From: Collybia mongolica
Taxonomy: Eukaryota; Basidiomycota; Agaricomycetes; Agaricales; Clitocybaceae
Length of the DNA stretch: 64,000 nucleotides
Direction of reading: 5' to 3'
Assembly (NCBI GenBank): GCA_013420905.1
Contig: JAAXNY010000013.1
Location: 2,498,854-2,562,853 of the forward strand
In this document: one piece after another, positions 45,693 through 57,138 of the stretch
How positions within the stretch are numbered: the stretch's first letter is position 1
Layout: each line of letters begins with the position of its first letter
Position numbers and translations under genes: made by a program
Notes under the pieces: model-generated
What the model was told of the DNA's origin: nothing
The model's database searches: none
The model's input: the letters and a program-made list of their open reading frames with translations, nothing else

Positions 45693-47194
45693 ATGCTGCT
45701 CAAAGGCTTCTCATCTATACTGCTCTACCTGATTGCGGTTGCACCATACAATGGTGTCAATGCCCAGCTCGCTACCGATAGAAAGGTCGCGAAGGGTAGA
45801 TGGATAGACACCTGGGTATCGATGCCCCAGCTCACGGAGCCTGGGAACCTGCCGCCAGCGCCTTTTGTGAGTGATCCCCCGTGGTAAAGACTAATTTTAT
45901 TTAAACCTCATTCCCACTTCGTTTAAGACCACACCCACATCCGTCTTTACGAACTCTACCATTCGCCAAACCGTACGTGTGTCGGTTGGAGGGGACCAAA
46001 TTCGCGTTCGGTTTTCAAACGCCTTTGGTGTGAATGACCTGCAAATCAGTGCGGTCACAGTCGCGCTACCTAACAATGGAGCTGCCGGAGTTAGCGCCAT
46101 AAAACTGCCTACATTGAAAACGCTCACATTCAGTGGGAGCCCAAGCTTCACCATTCCCAATGGCGCCCTCGCAGTCTCTGACCCCGTCAAGTTTAGCGTC
46201 CAGCCACAATCAATACTAACGGTAACCATATATTTGGCTAACGGGCAGCAAGGGAATGCTATAACCTCACATCCTGGCAGTCGGACCACGTCGTGGATCT
46301 CGCGGGGTAATCACGTCTCCTCGGAAGATATAACCGATGAGTCAACCACGAGTGTTGCACATTGGTACCCTACTTTCATACATAATATGTTTTCAGTCTC
46401 TAAAGCTACGAAATCTAGGTACTTCATCAGCTCAGTCGAGAGTTGGACCTCACAATCCGCTTCATCCTTCGTCATTGTTGGAGATAGTATCACAGATGGT
46501 CGTGGAAGCGAGACAGATAAAAACAACAGGTTCACGCTCATTCGCTTCAGGCAAAATAAAATTGAGCTCACAACGGTGATACAATAGGTGGCCAGATCTC
46601 CTCCTTGCGCGTATGCAGAAAAGCAAATCCACCTCCCAAATCGCCATCAACAACCAAGCAGCAGGTGGGAATCGTATTCTTAACGACGGGCTCGGCCCGA
46701 ATGCCCTTGGTCGTATCGACCGCGACGTACTAGCCCATGCCGGCGTTAAATACGTCATGCTCTTTGAAGGCGTGAACGACATTGGAACCACAGATACCAG
46801 CGCCGCATCCCAGGCGAAAATTGGCGACCGGCTCATCTCAGCTTTTCAACAAATAGCCACGCGAGTCCATGCATTCGGTATTCCCATCTTTGCCGCCACG
46901 ATCACACCTTTCTGCGCTCCCGCCAACCAGAGTGGCATCCAGCCCTACTCCGACCCAATGAGGGAAGTGACGAGACAACGGGTCAATGCGTGGATACGAA
47001 ACAGCGGGGTGTTTGATTATGTCGTTGATTTCGACAAGGTGTTGGCGGACCCGGCTATACCTTCGCAGCTGAATCCTGTTTATGACTCTGGCGACTTTTT
47101 GCACCCGAACGTGAATGGATATGGGGCTATAGCGAATGCTTTCCCGCTCACAATCTTCGGGCAGTTTGCGGGGGGCGTTGGTGGATATCAATGA
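45693..47194 (+). CDS. Secreted SGNH-hydrolase-type esterase
   Basis: Three exons (45693-45866, 45928-46529, 46588-47194) give 460 residues. The N-terminus MLLKGFSSILLYLIAVAPYNGVNAQ is a signal peptide, so the enzyme is secreted. Residues 26-230 are an N-terminal beta-rich region (WIDTWVSMPQ, VRVRFSNAFGVNDLQISAVTVAL). The SGNH catalytic set follows: VGDSITDGRGS (nucleophile about Ser245), NQAAGGNR (Gly), FEGVNDIG (Asn) and DSGDFLHPNVNGY (Asp and His). Such enzymes release acyl or acetyl groups, often from plant polysaccharides; the substrate is unknown. The start is the only ATG giving a signal peptide. The first junction was set by phase at TTTAAG, a weak acceptor. Confidence 0.9.
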
Positions 47195-47445
47195 ACATGA
47201 ATATTATATTGATGCAAGCAATTATGATTCGGCCTCAGCGTGAATTAGCCGTGGAATTACGCAGTATAGTGTCGACGTATCATACATAAGATATCAATCG
47301 TGCTGAGAGGCACCGGAACATCACATATATAAATGTCCACAAAAGCCTTTCGTAAAGATTTCAGATGAGTCCAGTGTGGAGATACTCGGTAACACCTAAA
47401 TTATGATTAGACTGTTATATAGAAGAACGGGCTACAGACATACTA

Positions 47446-49049
47446 TCATAGTGGGTCGTCTCGACAAGTACGTTCTTCGTGGGTGATGGGGTCAGTGCCA
47501 AATTCATCGATATGACTTTGTAGAATTGTTGTAAATTGAAGGTCAGAGCTCCTATTCCGTCGGTGTCGCTTTGATCCTTTGTCCTCCCACATTCGTAAGG
47601 AGAGGAGGAAGCGGGCGGTAAGGAGACCAGAAATCCTGGTTTATCGGTTAGCACTTAAATGATTGAGAGCGGGTAAGAGGCGTACGGGAGGGTAAGGGCG
47701 TTCAAAAGGCGCTGAATAAAGCCGCCCTACAGTGGAAATAAATTAGATTTTTACTTCGAGTCCGGTTTCGAAGGTGGTTTTAATTACTTACGGGGACTCG
47801 CTGGAGAAGAAAATGTTAGCGACCGTAGGCGGGACCATAGGAAACATAGTTACAATGTTTAGAATTAACGAAGCGATTGTGAGCAGTGTTACGGTGCTGT
47901 AGAACGGTTCAGACCGCGGATTGAGGGGGTTTTGCCAGACTTACAAAAAATACAGTATGCCTATGTGTCACGTAAATACGTCAATGTCAAAGATATTATA
48001 AGTCTATCGGGCTCCGCACCTTGGTCACATATTAGATACAAGAAACGATTTCCGTGGTTCCGACGAAAGCCGCCGATTCGAATAGCTTGCATGCAACGAA
48101 ACGTCGCGAGGAGGGCAGAGACGAATTCGAAGGTGCACATCAAGATTTGAATGAGAAGCGACACTGATAGCCCAGAAACTGTCAGTAAAATATGAAATAA
48201 ATCCAATTTTACGTGACGTACCGCTTATAGTCATCGACGACACACCAATCCCAGTATTCAATATTAGTGGAGAACAAACTCACTTCACGATGATAACACT
48301 CACGTCTGGATCCCCGGGCTCCCTTGGCACTTTACTTCGAAGACATGGATCTATCATATAAGATCAAACGTGGCCTCACAAAGGAAGATGATGAGCATAC
48401 GATTGAAAGGATTATACAAGTTGCACCAGTCACTCCAACAGAGGCGAGAACGAGTGGCTTCCGATCAAAAACTGCATACGCCCTCGCTGTCCACACAACT
48501 GATGTTCTGGATTAGCTCGCAATCTAGTTCGTATCAGAGTACGGCTCACTAATAATAGCAGTCCGTCCCAAGACACTAAGAGCACTGCAGACTTTGTACC
48601 CGTAATCGCAACTAAATGAACCCTGTGAGTGGCGTAGGTGCGTTAGAGTACGACAGAAGCTCACTGATTATGAGGGTTAGATTTGGTTGGAACATGATTC
48701 AGAGCAGAGCTCACCTTAATATTTAGTTTTTTTGATATGTTGAGTAAATAGACGACATTCGCGATGAGGGCGTAACGACAAAATATGTATAGGATAGTCG
48801 AAAGCCGAAACGTAGACTTCCAGATATGTTCAACTTCCTGCGCAAAAGTGAGAGAATAGTCGTAGTAAAGAAGGGCTATAGCGATTGAAGTTCAGATGAG
48901 TGGATATGTGATTGGGCGAGTTTAGACCACATACCGATGCTGGCGTATTGGATGCTAAACTGGATATAGCTAAAAAAAGCCGTCAATTTTTTTTTTACAG
49001 GGAAGCAGTTCCAGACGCGAGCTCACTGTGTTGGAAGAGTAGTTATCAT
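47446..49049 (-). CDS. DUF6533 seven-helix membrane protein, two junctions unresolved
   Basis: The minus strand encodes a typical DUF6533 protein. Exons supported: 49049-49027, 48969-48935, 48875-48715, 48622-48550, 48498-48401, about 48350-48304, about 48179-48019, then smaller exons to a stop at 47446. The N-terminus reads YIQFSIQYASIALLYYDYSLTFAQEVEHIW, followed by YIFCRYALIANVVYLL, matching the family's Y-D-Y...E.E.IW signature. Later helices include AVFDRKPLVLASVGVTGATCIILSI, GLSVSLLIQILMCTFEFVSALLATF and TVTLLTIASLILNIVTMF. The tail begins ISGLLTARFLLSLRMWEDKGSKR. Two joins, after GSPGIQ and after FFSSESP, do not stay in frame with ordinary introns. Either a microexon is used or the gene is damaged. 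Confidence 0.7.
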
Positions 49050-49673
49050 ACGAACATGAAAACGAGGCGCCGAAAGTATGAGCGGCGCCCACGTAAAGTA
49101 CAGTATGAGTCGACGCCGTGAGGAGACGTGGTGGGGGTTTGTGAGAGGCCTCGCAACATTCCGCCATGTGTTCTTCGTTCATTGCATAGACCCTGACTTT
49201 CTCGGCATATTGATGTAGTGCCGAACTGTGAATTTGACTCGTGCCACAGGGTCAAAGAACAATACAAAGTGCATGGTTTGACTCTGGGCATTGTTGGTAT
49301 ACCTGAGATTACATGGCCCCGTTGAGCACCCTAATCTTTGTGGAGTGTCAGTCTATAAGTTTACCCTCGATAGCGAGGCAGAAAATGTCACGGTGTTGTG
49401 AGAGGTTTCCGTCAGGGTGGCGGCTGATTCCCATCAAACATGTCGTAAGGTTGTGCCTGACGCGGTGAAGTCCTTTATCTCCATCCACCACGCAACCTCA
49501 GCGGCTCATACTTGGTACATGCGACAAGAAGTTCCATAGCAAAGCTCAAGCAAGATTCTGAAACGTTTTCTGAGGAAGATTTGCGAAGGAAGTCGATCCT
49601 CGTGGCAATGAACGCAACTGCCAGATGTTGACACCTATTATTGTCAACTTCACCTTGAACATCACGAGGTGTT
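49050..49673. other. Divergent intergenic region
   Basis: Lies between the DUF6533 gene and the BTB gene. Frames of 69-94 codons have no recognisable content. Confidence 0.35.
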
Positions 49674-50647
49674 ATGGAAGCGCGGCTCGAGTCAATCCAC
49701 CTGCAAACCCTTTCGCCGACGATGAGTTGTTCACCTTCAATGAAACCAACCCTTATCACGTCTCAAATCTGTGAGCTTAATGTTGCTCCAGTTCTCCTTA
49801 GCTGACTTGATGGTTCGGATGCAGTCTGTGACCCATCAGCAGATGTCGTGTTCAAATCTCGCGACAACGTTCTCTTTCATATTGATCGAAAGAACCTTGA
49901 GGTTACGACCGGTGGTTTCCCTCCTCCAGGGTTCCGCAACGATGGAGAGCACACTGAACTGACTGAATCAGCCGCCACCCTCGAGCTTTTATTTTCCTTT
50001 GTCTATCCAAGCAGACATGCGCCACCCTTGGACGTCGATTTCGAAGTCTTTGCTGAATTTGCGGAGGCGGCAGAGAAGTACGAGGTCTTCTGTGCGATAC
50101 ATACGGCAAATGCAAAGATGAGGTACATGTTGGTTAAAGTCTCCTTTGTCGTTGAACTGACAGAAACTTCAGAGAGGCCATACATGATCATCCGATCGAA
50201 GTGATGAATTATGCATCTCGACATGGATATCCTGAGCTCTTGGATGCAGCAGCGCCTCTGACGCTCGATATACCATTCGACCGGATTGCTGATACCATGA
50301 GCGTAAATATCATGCCGGCTTGGGTGCGTACCATTACCCCATTACCTAAATGTCTCTAACACTGAGTGTAGTTACGATACTATCACAAATGGAGTCAGGT
50401 TGCGGAGAGCCCGAAGTTTACTGGGCACTGGACGAGTTTGACGGAGTTTTGCCCCAGTTATCAGGAAGCAATACGGAGGCTGGTCATCAGTGACTGGGTG
50501 AGGGCGAAAGTGACGAAGATGACGATGAGCCGCATGGGACAACTCTCGCAGTGTAGCCAGTGGTGCGGCATCAACGCGATGCGGTACCAGATTGAACTTC
50601 AGAATGTTATCAGCACCATCCCGTCGTTCACAGCGTTGAACAACTGA
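49674..50647 (+). CDS. BTB/POZ domain protein
   Basis: Four exons (49674-49770, 49825-50122, 50173-50323, 50372-50647) give 273 residues. The BTB fold starts at FCDPSADVVFKSRDNVLFHIDRKNLEVTTGGFPPPGF and continues to LTESAATLELLFSFVYPSRHAPPLDV and FAEFAEAAEKYEVFCAI. The remaining helices (EAIHDHPIEVMNYASRHGYPELLDAAAPLTL, WVRAKVTKM, CSQWCGINAMRYQIEL) are typical of Agaricomycete BTB proteins of about this length. Such proteins are lineage-expanded in mushrooms and may act as Cul3 ligase adaptors; the target is unknown. The first exon's reading frame is set by the phase of the strong GCAG acceptor at 49824, giving start MEARLES. All phases close. Confidence 0.85.
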
Positions 50648-51611
50648 TGATCATCTGCTTTTGAGATTCATTCCGTTTCCTGGCAATGCTCATGCATCAT
50701 GGGTGGTTTAGGGGTCAGTGAATCGAGTTCAGTGGGATAATCGCGTGGCAGTTAGCGATTAGATTAGATTGGTTAGATAATCTTTTATACTACTTAAATT
50801 GTCCGAATTATTTTTCCCGTCAGTCCAGAACGACACTTAACACTAGTAACCACCACTTAGTAGGATACGTTTCGACCGTTCAAGGTGCGCCTATCCTAGC
50901 TTCCCTGCTTGGGCCTTCCCTGATATCACCATTAGCTTCTCGTCCACGAACCAGAACCCACTAAAGATTACGGCAAAGACCATGCTTAAGCAGGCTAGCG
51001 CTCCAACCCGATGGAGCGCTATTTTGCTCATTCTTGATGTCCGATGTAAGATCTTTTTGGTTCGTCGAGTGAGTAACATCGAGCTCCTGGTACTCTTGAT
51101 TGAAGGAGGATGAATATTTCAACAGAGCTACAGACAAGGAACGAAACCACGGTGACAAAATGGTCTACAAGAGACAATTTCCCTTAAAAACAAAATCTGG
51201 GTGATAACAATGCTTGGACTGTTTGAGTCAAATCAAACTGAAACACTTTAGTCTGATCGGCCCGACTCCGCCTTCCACGTACTCAGCACACCAACACTTC
51301 AGAACTTTTCGTCATCTACCATCCACAGAAACCATATAGTAAGTTCCTAACGTTGAATTCTTCCTCGGAAGCTGATTATTCTCGCCCCTTCTTAGGATGA
51401 TGTACCTATCAACACCTTGCTACCTTTCCCCCGATGAGTGCCAAAGCACGTGTGAGCGCTTATAGTTACCGCTATTACCGCACGTCCATTTTTGGGAATA
51501 CACAGGTAAAAGGTAGGGCAGCATGTAGAACCGAATAGGCATCCGACACTTCATATAACGAAGACCCCTTTGTTCCTCCCTCACTGATTTCCCCACTACG
51601 TATTTACCCAA
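50648..51611. other. Intergenic stretch
   Basis: A minus-strand frame of 62 codons (50891-51079) contains one hydrophobic segment, HRVGALACLSMVFAVIFSGFWF, and could be a small membrane protein or an exon, but nothing else supports it. The last 250 bp, rich in CCTTTC and ACC tracts, are probably the promoter of the DUF2235 gene. Confidence 0.3.
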
Positions 51612-53702
51612 ATGACGGGACACTACCAGGAAGCGTCGACCTCTTCGACCCTCAGCGACACTGCTACTTTCTCACAGAGCCCGCAGAATTCAAAACTCAC
51701 CACGGGAGGCTCTAGCACGTCATACGCTGAGTTTCCCCGAACGATTCCGGAGACGAATGCTGCGAGGACGTTGGTCCTGTGTTTCGACGGAACTGGAGAC
51801 CAGTTCGTTGTTGTCGCTCCTTGGTTTCTCGCGCAGGTTTGAATGTTATTCCTACATATAGGTTTGATTCCGATGTGCGTACCCTCGCATACGATGTTCG
51901 TGTTTACTAAAACCTCAAAATAGAACTCGAATATCGTTGAATTCTTCACGATGCTGAAGAAGGATGATCAGGCGCAACAGCTGGTTTACTATCAGGTAGT
52001 TTCTGTGTCGCTTCATGCTGGTTGTTATACGAAATCTGATAGGCTTTCAGGCTGGTATTGGGACTTATCTTAAGCCGCGGGTAGCGACGCCTCTGACGGC
52101 AAAGATTTCCAAGGTGATTCTGGTGAATTCGTAAAAGCTTGTGCTAACGTCGAAACAGGTGCTAGATGAAGCTATTGCGTGGAATCTTTCTACACATGTT
52201 ATGGGCGAGTCCAACGTTTTTTCTATCGTAATTTTATTAAGTTTCTGGGATAGACGGTTACGAGTTCCTCATGCAAAATTGTTAGTAAACTTACCTCGAA
52301 ACCATTAGTTCATTATTGACAAACTTCCTCGTAGATAAAGCAGGAGATCGCATCTGCATCTTCGGCTTTTCTCGGGGTGCGTATACTGCCCGCGGTCTCG
52401 CTGGTATGGTTCACAAGGTAGGTTCCGAATGACATCATGTAAAAACGGGATCTATGAATAATTCAGGTTCACTCTAGGTCGGGCTTCTTCCAATATGCAA
52501 TCACCAACAAGTCCCTTTTGCGTACAAAATGTTCACGCGCGTCGATGAAATCGGCTGGAAGCAATCAAATGCATTCAAAAAAGCATTTTCCATCGACATT
52601 CCGATTGAATTTCTCGGCGTTTGGTAAGCGATTTAAGGCTTTGAATGAGCGTTAACTTACTGACCTTTCCATGCAGGGACACTGTTAACTCTGTTGGGCT
52701 TATTCCACGTCGTCTTCCGTTCACGACATCGAATACTATAGTACGGACATTTAGGCACGCTGTTGCCCTTGATGAACGCCGGGCAAAGTTCAAGGCGAAT
52801 TTGTGGAATCGTCCTACTACCCAAGAACAAACACTTGGAATCGAGGGCCATAGGCCCGAAGTGTCGGTGACTGACAGTCCCTCCAGGGCCGGGAAGGAGG
52901 ATGACGAATCCCTCCGCGCTATGGAACATAAGTACAGTAGAGATTCGGGTCTCCCGACAAACATTGAAGAGGTGAGACTTCTCAGATATTTGTCCCTAGA
53001 GGACTTATTTTCACGCTATTTAGGTATGGTTTGCCGGATGCCATTGTGGTAAGATTCACTTCTTTCGTTCATTTCTCACCCAAACCAAGCGTAAAACCCA
53101 CAGATGTTGGTGGGGGCTCAGTCGACAATGGCACCGCACATAGCCTTGCGAGGATCCCATTGCGCTGGATGATCCGTGAATGCTTCAAGGCTGAAACTGG
53201 TATCATATTCACCACCAAAGGTATACGCAGCTCGGGCATCGATCCGGCAAGTTTGTACCCTATCGTTCAATCGAAACGACCTGCACCTATCTCCACTATC
53301 GGAGCTCACATCCAAACGGTCCCTTCAGCTCCATCTCTTAAACGGAAATCGGAGTTCAATGACTCTGTCCCAATAGCTAATGCAAAGAGCGAGGAGGAGC
53401 ACGAGCTTCTTGATGCCCTGTCTCCCATTTATGACCAGCTATCCCTCAAATGGTTTTGGTGGATATTGGAGTTGTTCCCGTTCAAGCACTGGTACCAGAG
53501 AAGCAATGACTCTTGGACAACGCACTATCGGTGGAATTTGGGTAGGGCCCGGGTCGTTCCCCAGCAGGCGAAAAAGATAATCAAGGTACACCGGAGTGTC
53601 AAGATGAGAATGGAAGCCCAATACCCGAGCGGTCAGAAATATGTTCCTCGGGCGTCTTTGGGGAAGGCCCTCGACTTGGGAAATGTTGAATGGGTGAACT
53701 AG
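51612..53702 (+). CDS. DUF2235 alpha/beta-hydrolase-like protein
   Basis: Eleven exons give 519 residues: 51612-51802, 51862-51874, 51924-51995, 52051-52113, 52159-52204, 52254-52280, 52335-52417, 52478-52623, 52677-52971, 53024-53048, 53104-53702 (1560 nt). DUF2235 hallmarks are TLVLCFDGTGDQFDSDNSNIVEFF, QLVYYQAGIGTYL, the GxSxG nucleophile elbow ICIFGFSRGAYTARGLAGM (serine in GFSRG) and FLGVWDTVNSVG, followed by WFAGCHCDVGGG, which supplies the His-Asp region. The family includes bacterial phospholipase effectors, while fungal members have unknown substrates. No signal peptide is seen. One exon is only 13 nt. The intron 52205-52253 must begin with GC (GCGAGT) instead of GT. Confidence 0.88.
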
Positions 53703-53879
53703 CGAACGGTAACATAGATATGTAATAATATGTAGTACCATGTTGCACCTTGACTTCGGAATGTATTTTACGATATTTATTGCTGGACTCGGGCGCTCGT
53801 ATTTTTTTTTAGCGCTGATGTCTAACAAATAACGAGCGTGAGACATGGTGTCTCACGGTTGATGTGCACTCCCACCAAC

Positions 53880-55384
53880 ATGCTGCCACCACAACGCAGC
53901 CAGGAGGGAGCCCCACCTCCTTACACCCCAAATACGCAGAGGCGCCCGGAATTCTCCTCTAGAAATGGTACTGCAAACAGAGGAGGCCCTACGTATGTAT
54001 CCCAATGAGAATGTTGTAAATCTTGCTCAACACCACTTCAGAACCCCATCCGACTCGTCTCGCACGTCTGGGCCCAATTCTGCCCGATACTCAGGACCTG
54101 CGTGAGTACTACACATTGTTTTTACTTAAGTCTGGCTAAGATGCTTCTAGGATGTATCCATCGCTCGCCAACGAACGATCCGGCCTACTGAACGCCAACG
54201 CCAGGACGGAGGGGTACCAGGCCATGCCGCAGAGCCCTCCTCCTGTGAAACGCATGTCTCTTCGATCAATTATCGCCGTTATCCTCATCACGTCCATCAT
54301 TAACACGACGTTTTTCTGTGTGACCAGCGAGTACACCCGAGACGAATTAGATCCAGTCGCGCGAGAAAGAGTGCGTAGAGAATGGAATAAAGAACTACAG
54401 AATCACCGGATGTTCGTGAAACACACCGAGGCCGTTCGTGCTGAGTGGGTACTCGAGACCCAAGAGCACGAAAGGGAACGGTCAGTGATGGTTGCGGAGC
54501 GCCGATCCTGGCAGGCAGAGAGGGAGGATCAAGAGAAGAAATTAAACGAACTACATCAGACGATTGACCAAGATCGACGTAACTGGGAAACGGAAAAGTG
54601 GATCCGCGAGAGGGAGTGGCAAAAGCGGCAGCAAGACTATGAGAATGAGATGGCGAGGAAGCGACAGAGAGAGGATGCAAAGCGAAGAACGCGGGAAGAG
54701 GAAGAGCGGAGACGGGCGGGCATGCGATGGGAGGATCTCTTTCCCAGTCAAAAGTGCTTAGGCTTTGGAAAACGGGAATATACTGCACAATTGGTGGACA
54801 TTCCTCGAGGGCACAACCAACTTAGCACCTGTCGTGAAACGGAGGCAGAGATTCATGGGAGGCCAATGCGGCCGAATTCCTGTGAGGATAGAGTGAGTGC
54901 ACGAATTGATGGCGCTACAATCACGCTGACTGGAACTAGGGCTCTGGTGGCATATGGGCGAGATGGATAATAGACTTCCAAGAGCCGACGTGTACAACGT
55001 GGTGGAGCAATCTCGTCGATAAGGTTTGTCCAAATTTTTCACAATGCGGAAAGTCATGGTTTACATCCTTGTAACAGGGATGTACCGCACAAGGATCCCA
55101 TATCCGGGTAAGATTCATCGAGCCTTTATCTACTCGCAACGACTAACTGGATACAGCGCTTTGAACAACATCTTGAGAATATACCGTGGGGCGACGATTG
55201 GAAGCTAATGTGCACGACTGCACCAACTGACTTTCACGACCGCCACTTTGATTCGCCGACTTCATGTGCTAACTGGGTGAGTTTTTCGTGTCTAGTCCTC
55301 GTTGTTGTTCCCCTATTGAAACGTTACGTACAGGGCCGGCATGGCATCTTTGGATACTGGGATGTCGGTGACCCTTCTTGTTGA
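53880..55384 (+). CDS. Membrane-anchored coiled-coil protein, paralogue A
   Basis: Seven exons (53880-53992, 54042-54101, 54151-54892, 54940-55023, 55078-55107, 55157-55276, 55334-55384) give 399 residues. A proline-rich N-terminus leads to one membrane helix at residues about 97-115 (SIIAVILITSIINTTFFCV). A long charged coiled coil follows, about 120-245, rich in Glu, Arg and Lys (ERERSVMVAERRSW, KRQREDAKRRTREEEERRR). A C-terminal domain begins GMRWEDLFPSQKCLGFGKREYTAQL with conserved cysteines, then WARWIIDFQEPTCTTWWSNL and WDVGDPSC at the end. I do not know the family's function, but it is recurrent in Agaricomycetes. The neighbour at 55627 is its tandem copy. Confidence 0.85.
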
Positions 55385-55626
55385 GGCCCTATTCGTACCT
55401 TCCGTTTCCGTTTTTGCTCTAAATCTTGTCTTGTAAAAATTTTGTACTGTGCTTTCTTGGCCGAGACCCAATCATGACTCACCTCGAGTTATTTGAGGCA
55501 TGTTACTTTTGTAAAATATAGTCTTCAACAAGTTTTCTTGCGTCGTGTTAAGGGGGTGTGACGGAGGACTCCGGGCGGGAAATGATACTGTATCCCACGA
55601 CTGCACGGGCTCTCCTTCACACCACC

Positions 55627-57138
55627 ATGACACGGCCGCTGCCCCGAAATCGCAGAGAAGCACCCCCTCCTTATACTGTCGAGGCACAAGGCAACCCAAC
55701 ACCCACTTCTCCTCAGGCTGATACTTCGCACAGTGTGAATTCTAGGTGTGCATTTCAATGAGAATACTGCACAACTTTTGCTCCCAGCTCAACGCTGTTT
55801 CAGACCTCCATCCGACTATGCTCGGACGCCGAGGGCGTATCCTTCCCGAGGCACAGGTTCCTCGTAAATCCATATCTCAACTCATTGGGGAATAACTTAC
55901 GTGTTTTTAGGATGTATCCATCGGTGGCCAACGAACAGTCAGGTTTATTGGATGCTGACGCCCGGGTAACGGGATATCAGACCATGTCACAGAGCCCGCC
56001 TCGTGCCAAGCGCGTGTCATTCTTATCTATCATCTTCACAATCCTCGTCACGACCATCGTGGTTGCGACGCTCTTTTGCATCATCGGAGAATTGGCCCGT
56101 GATGAATTGGATCCTGTTTCCCGAGAAAGAGTCCGCAGGGAATGGAATAATGAAGTACAAAAACATCGAGAATTCATGAGACATATTGGAACCGTTCGTG
56201 CAGAGTGGATAGTCGAGAGCGAAGAGCATGAGAAGCAACGAACAGCGATGGTAATCGAGCGCCGAAACTGGCAGATGGAGAGGGAAGAACAGGAGCGGAA
56301 ACTGAGTGAACTACATCGCAAGATCAAACAAGATCAGCATGATTGGGAAAGGGAAAAAGAGGACCGCGAGAGGGAGTGGCAAAGGCGACAGAAAGAATAT
56401 GAGAAAGAGAGGGAGAGGAAGCGAGAGAGGGAGGATGCGGAGCGGAGAAAGCGGGAGGACGAAGAGCGGAGACGGGCGGGGATGCGATGGGAGGATCTGC
56501 ATCCAAGTCAAAAATGCTTGGGCTATGGGTCAAGAGAGTATACTGCGAAGTTGGTGGGTATTCCTCGAGGACAAGACCAGATGAGCGTGTGTCGTGAAAC
56601 CAAGGCTGAGATCCATGGGATTGAAATCAAGCCCAAGTTTTGCGAAGATAAGGTGAGTCGATATCGGTTCCATTTTTGCTTCACTGACGTGGCCCAGTTT
56701 CGGGACGGGATATGGGCAACGTGGGTCGTAGACTTCGGAGAGCCGACTTGCATGACGTCTTGGAGTGGTCTCACTGATAAGGTCGACCTTTGTTAATCAT
56801 CCCTTGATGTTTTATTTACAGTGGCGTTTGGAATATAGGGATGCACCGCACCAGGATCACAGACTCGTGTAGGATATTTCGCGTCTTCATGTCTTATTAA
56901 AGGCTAATCGAATTCAGCGTTACGAACAACACCTTGATGATGTTCCGTGGGGCACAGATTGGGAACAGATGTGCTCAACCGCACCAGCCGACTTCTATGG
57001 CCGTCACTTCGATACGCCCACTGCATGTGTGAATCGAGTAAGCATTCTGGGATCACAAGATGTGCTTTTGTGCTGATTTTTTGATAGGGGACGTGGGGCA
57101 TGTATGGGTATTGGGATATCGATGACCCTACCTGTTAA
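55627..57138 (+). CDS. Membrane-anchored coiled-coil protein, paralogue B
   Basis: Seven exons (55627-55745, 55804-55863, 55911-56652, 56698-56781, 56839-56868, 56918-57037, 57088-57138) give 401 residues. Layout equals paralogue A: a proline-rich start (EAPPPYTVEA), a membrane helix FLSIIFTILVTTIVVATLFCI, and a coiled coil rich in EREEQERKL and REREWQRRQKEYE. The cysteine domain then carries SQKCLGYGSREYTAKL, WVVDFGEPTCMTSWSGL and YGYWDIDDPTC. Exons 3-7 have exactly the same lengths as in paralogue A (742, 84, 30, 120 and 51 nt), showing a tandem duplication with no insertion or deletion in most of the coding sequence. Function unknown. Confidence 0.87.

Noticed and set aside
50891..51079. 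62-codon frame with one hydrophobic stretch
   Set aside because: Could be a tiny membrane protein, but there is no second line of evidence such as a splice partner or homology.
54300..54788. Leucine/proline-rich minus-strand frame (162 codons) opposite coiled-coil paralogue A, with similar ones opposite B
   Set aside because: Shadow of GAG/CGG-rich coding DNA; paralogue exon structure proves the plus strand is coding.
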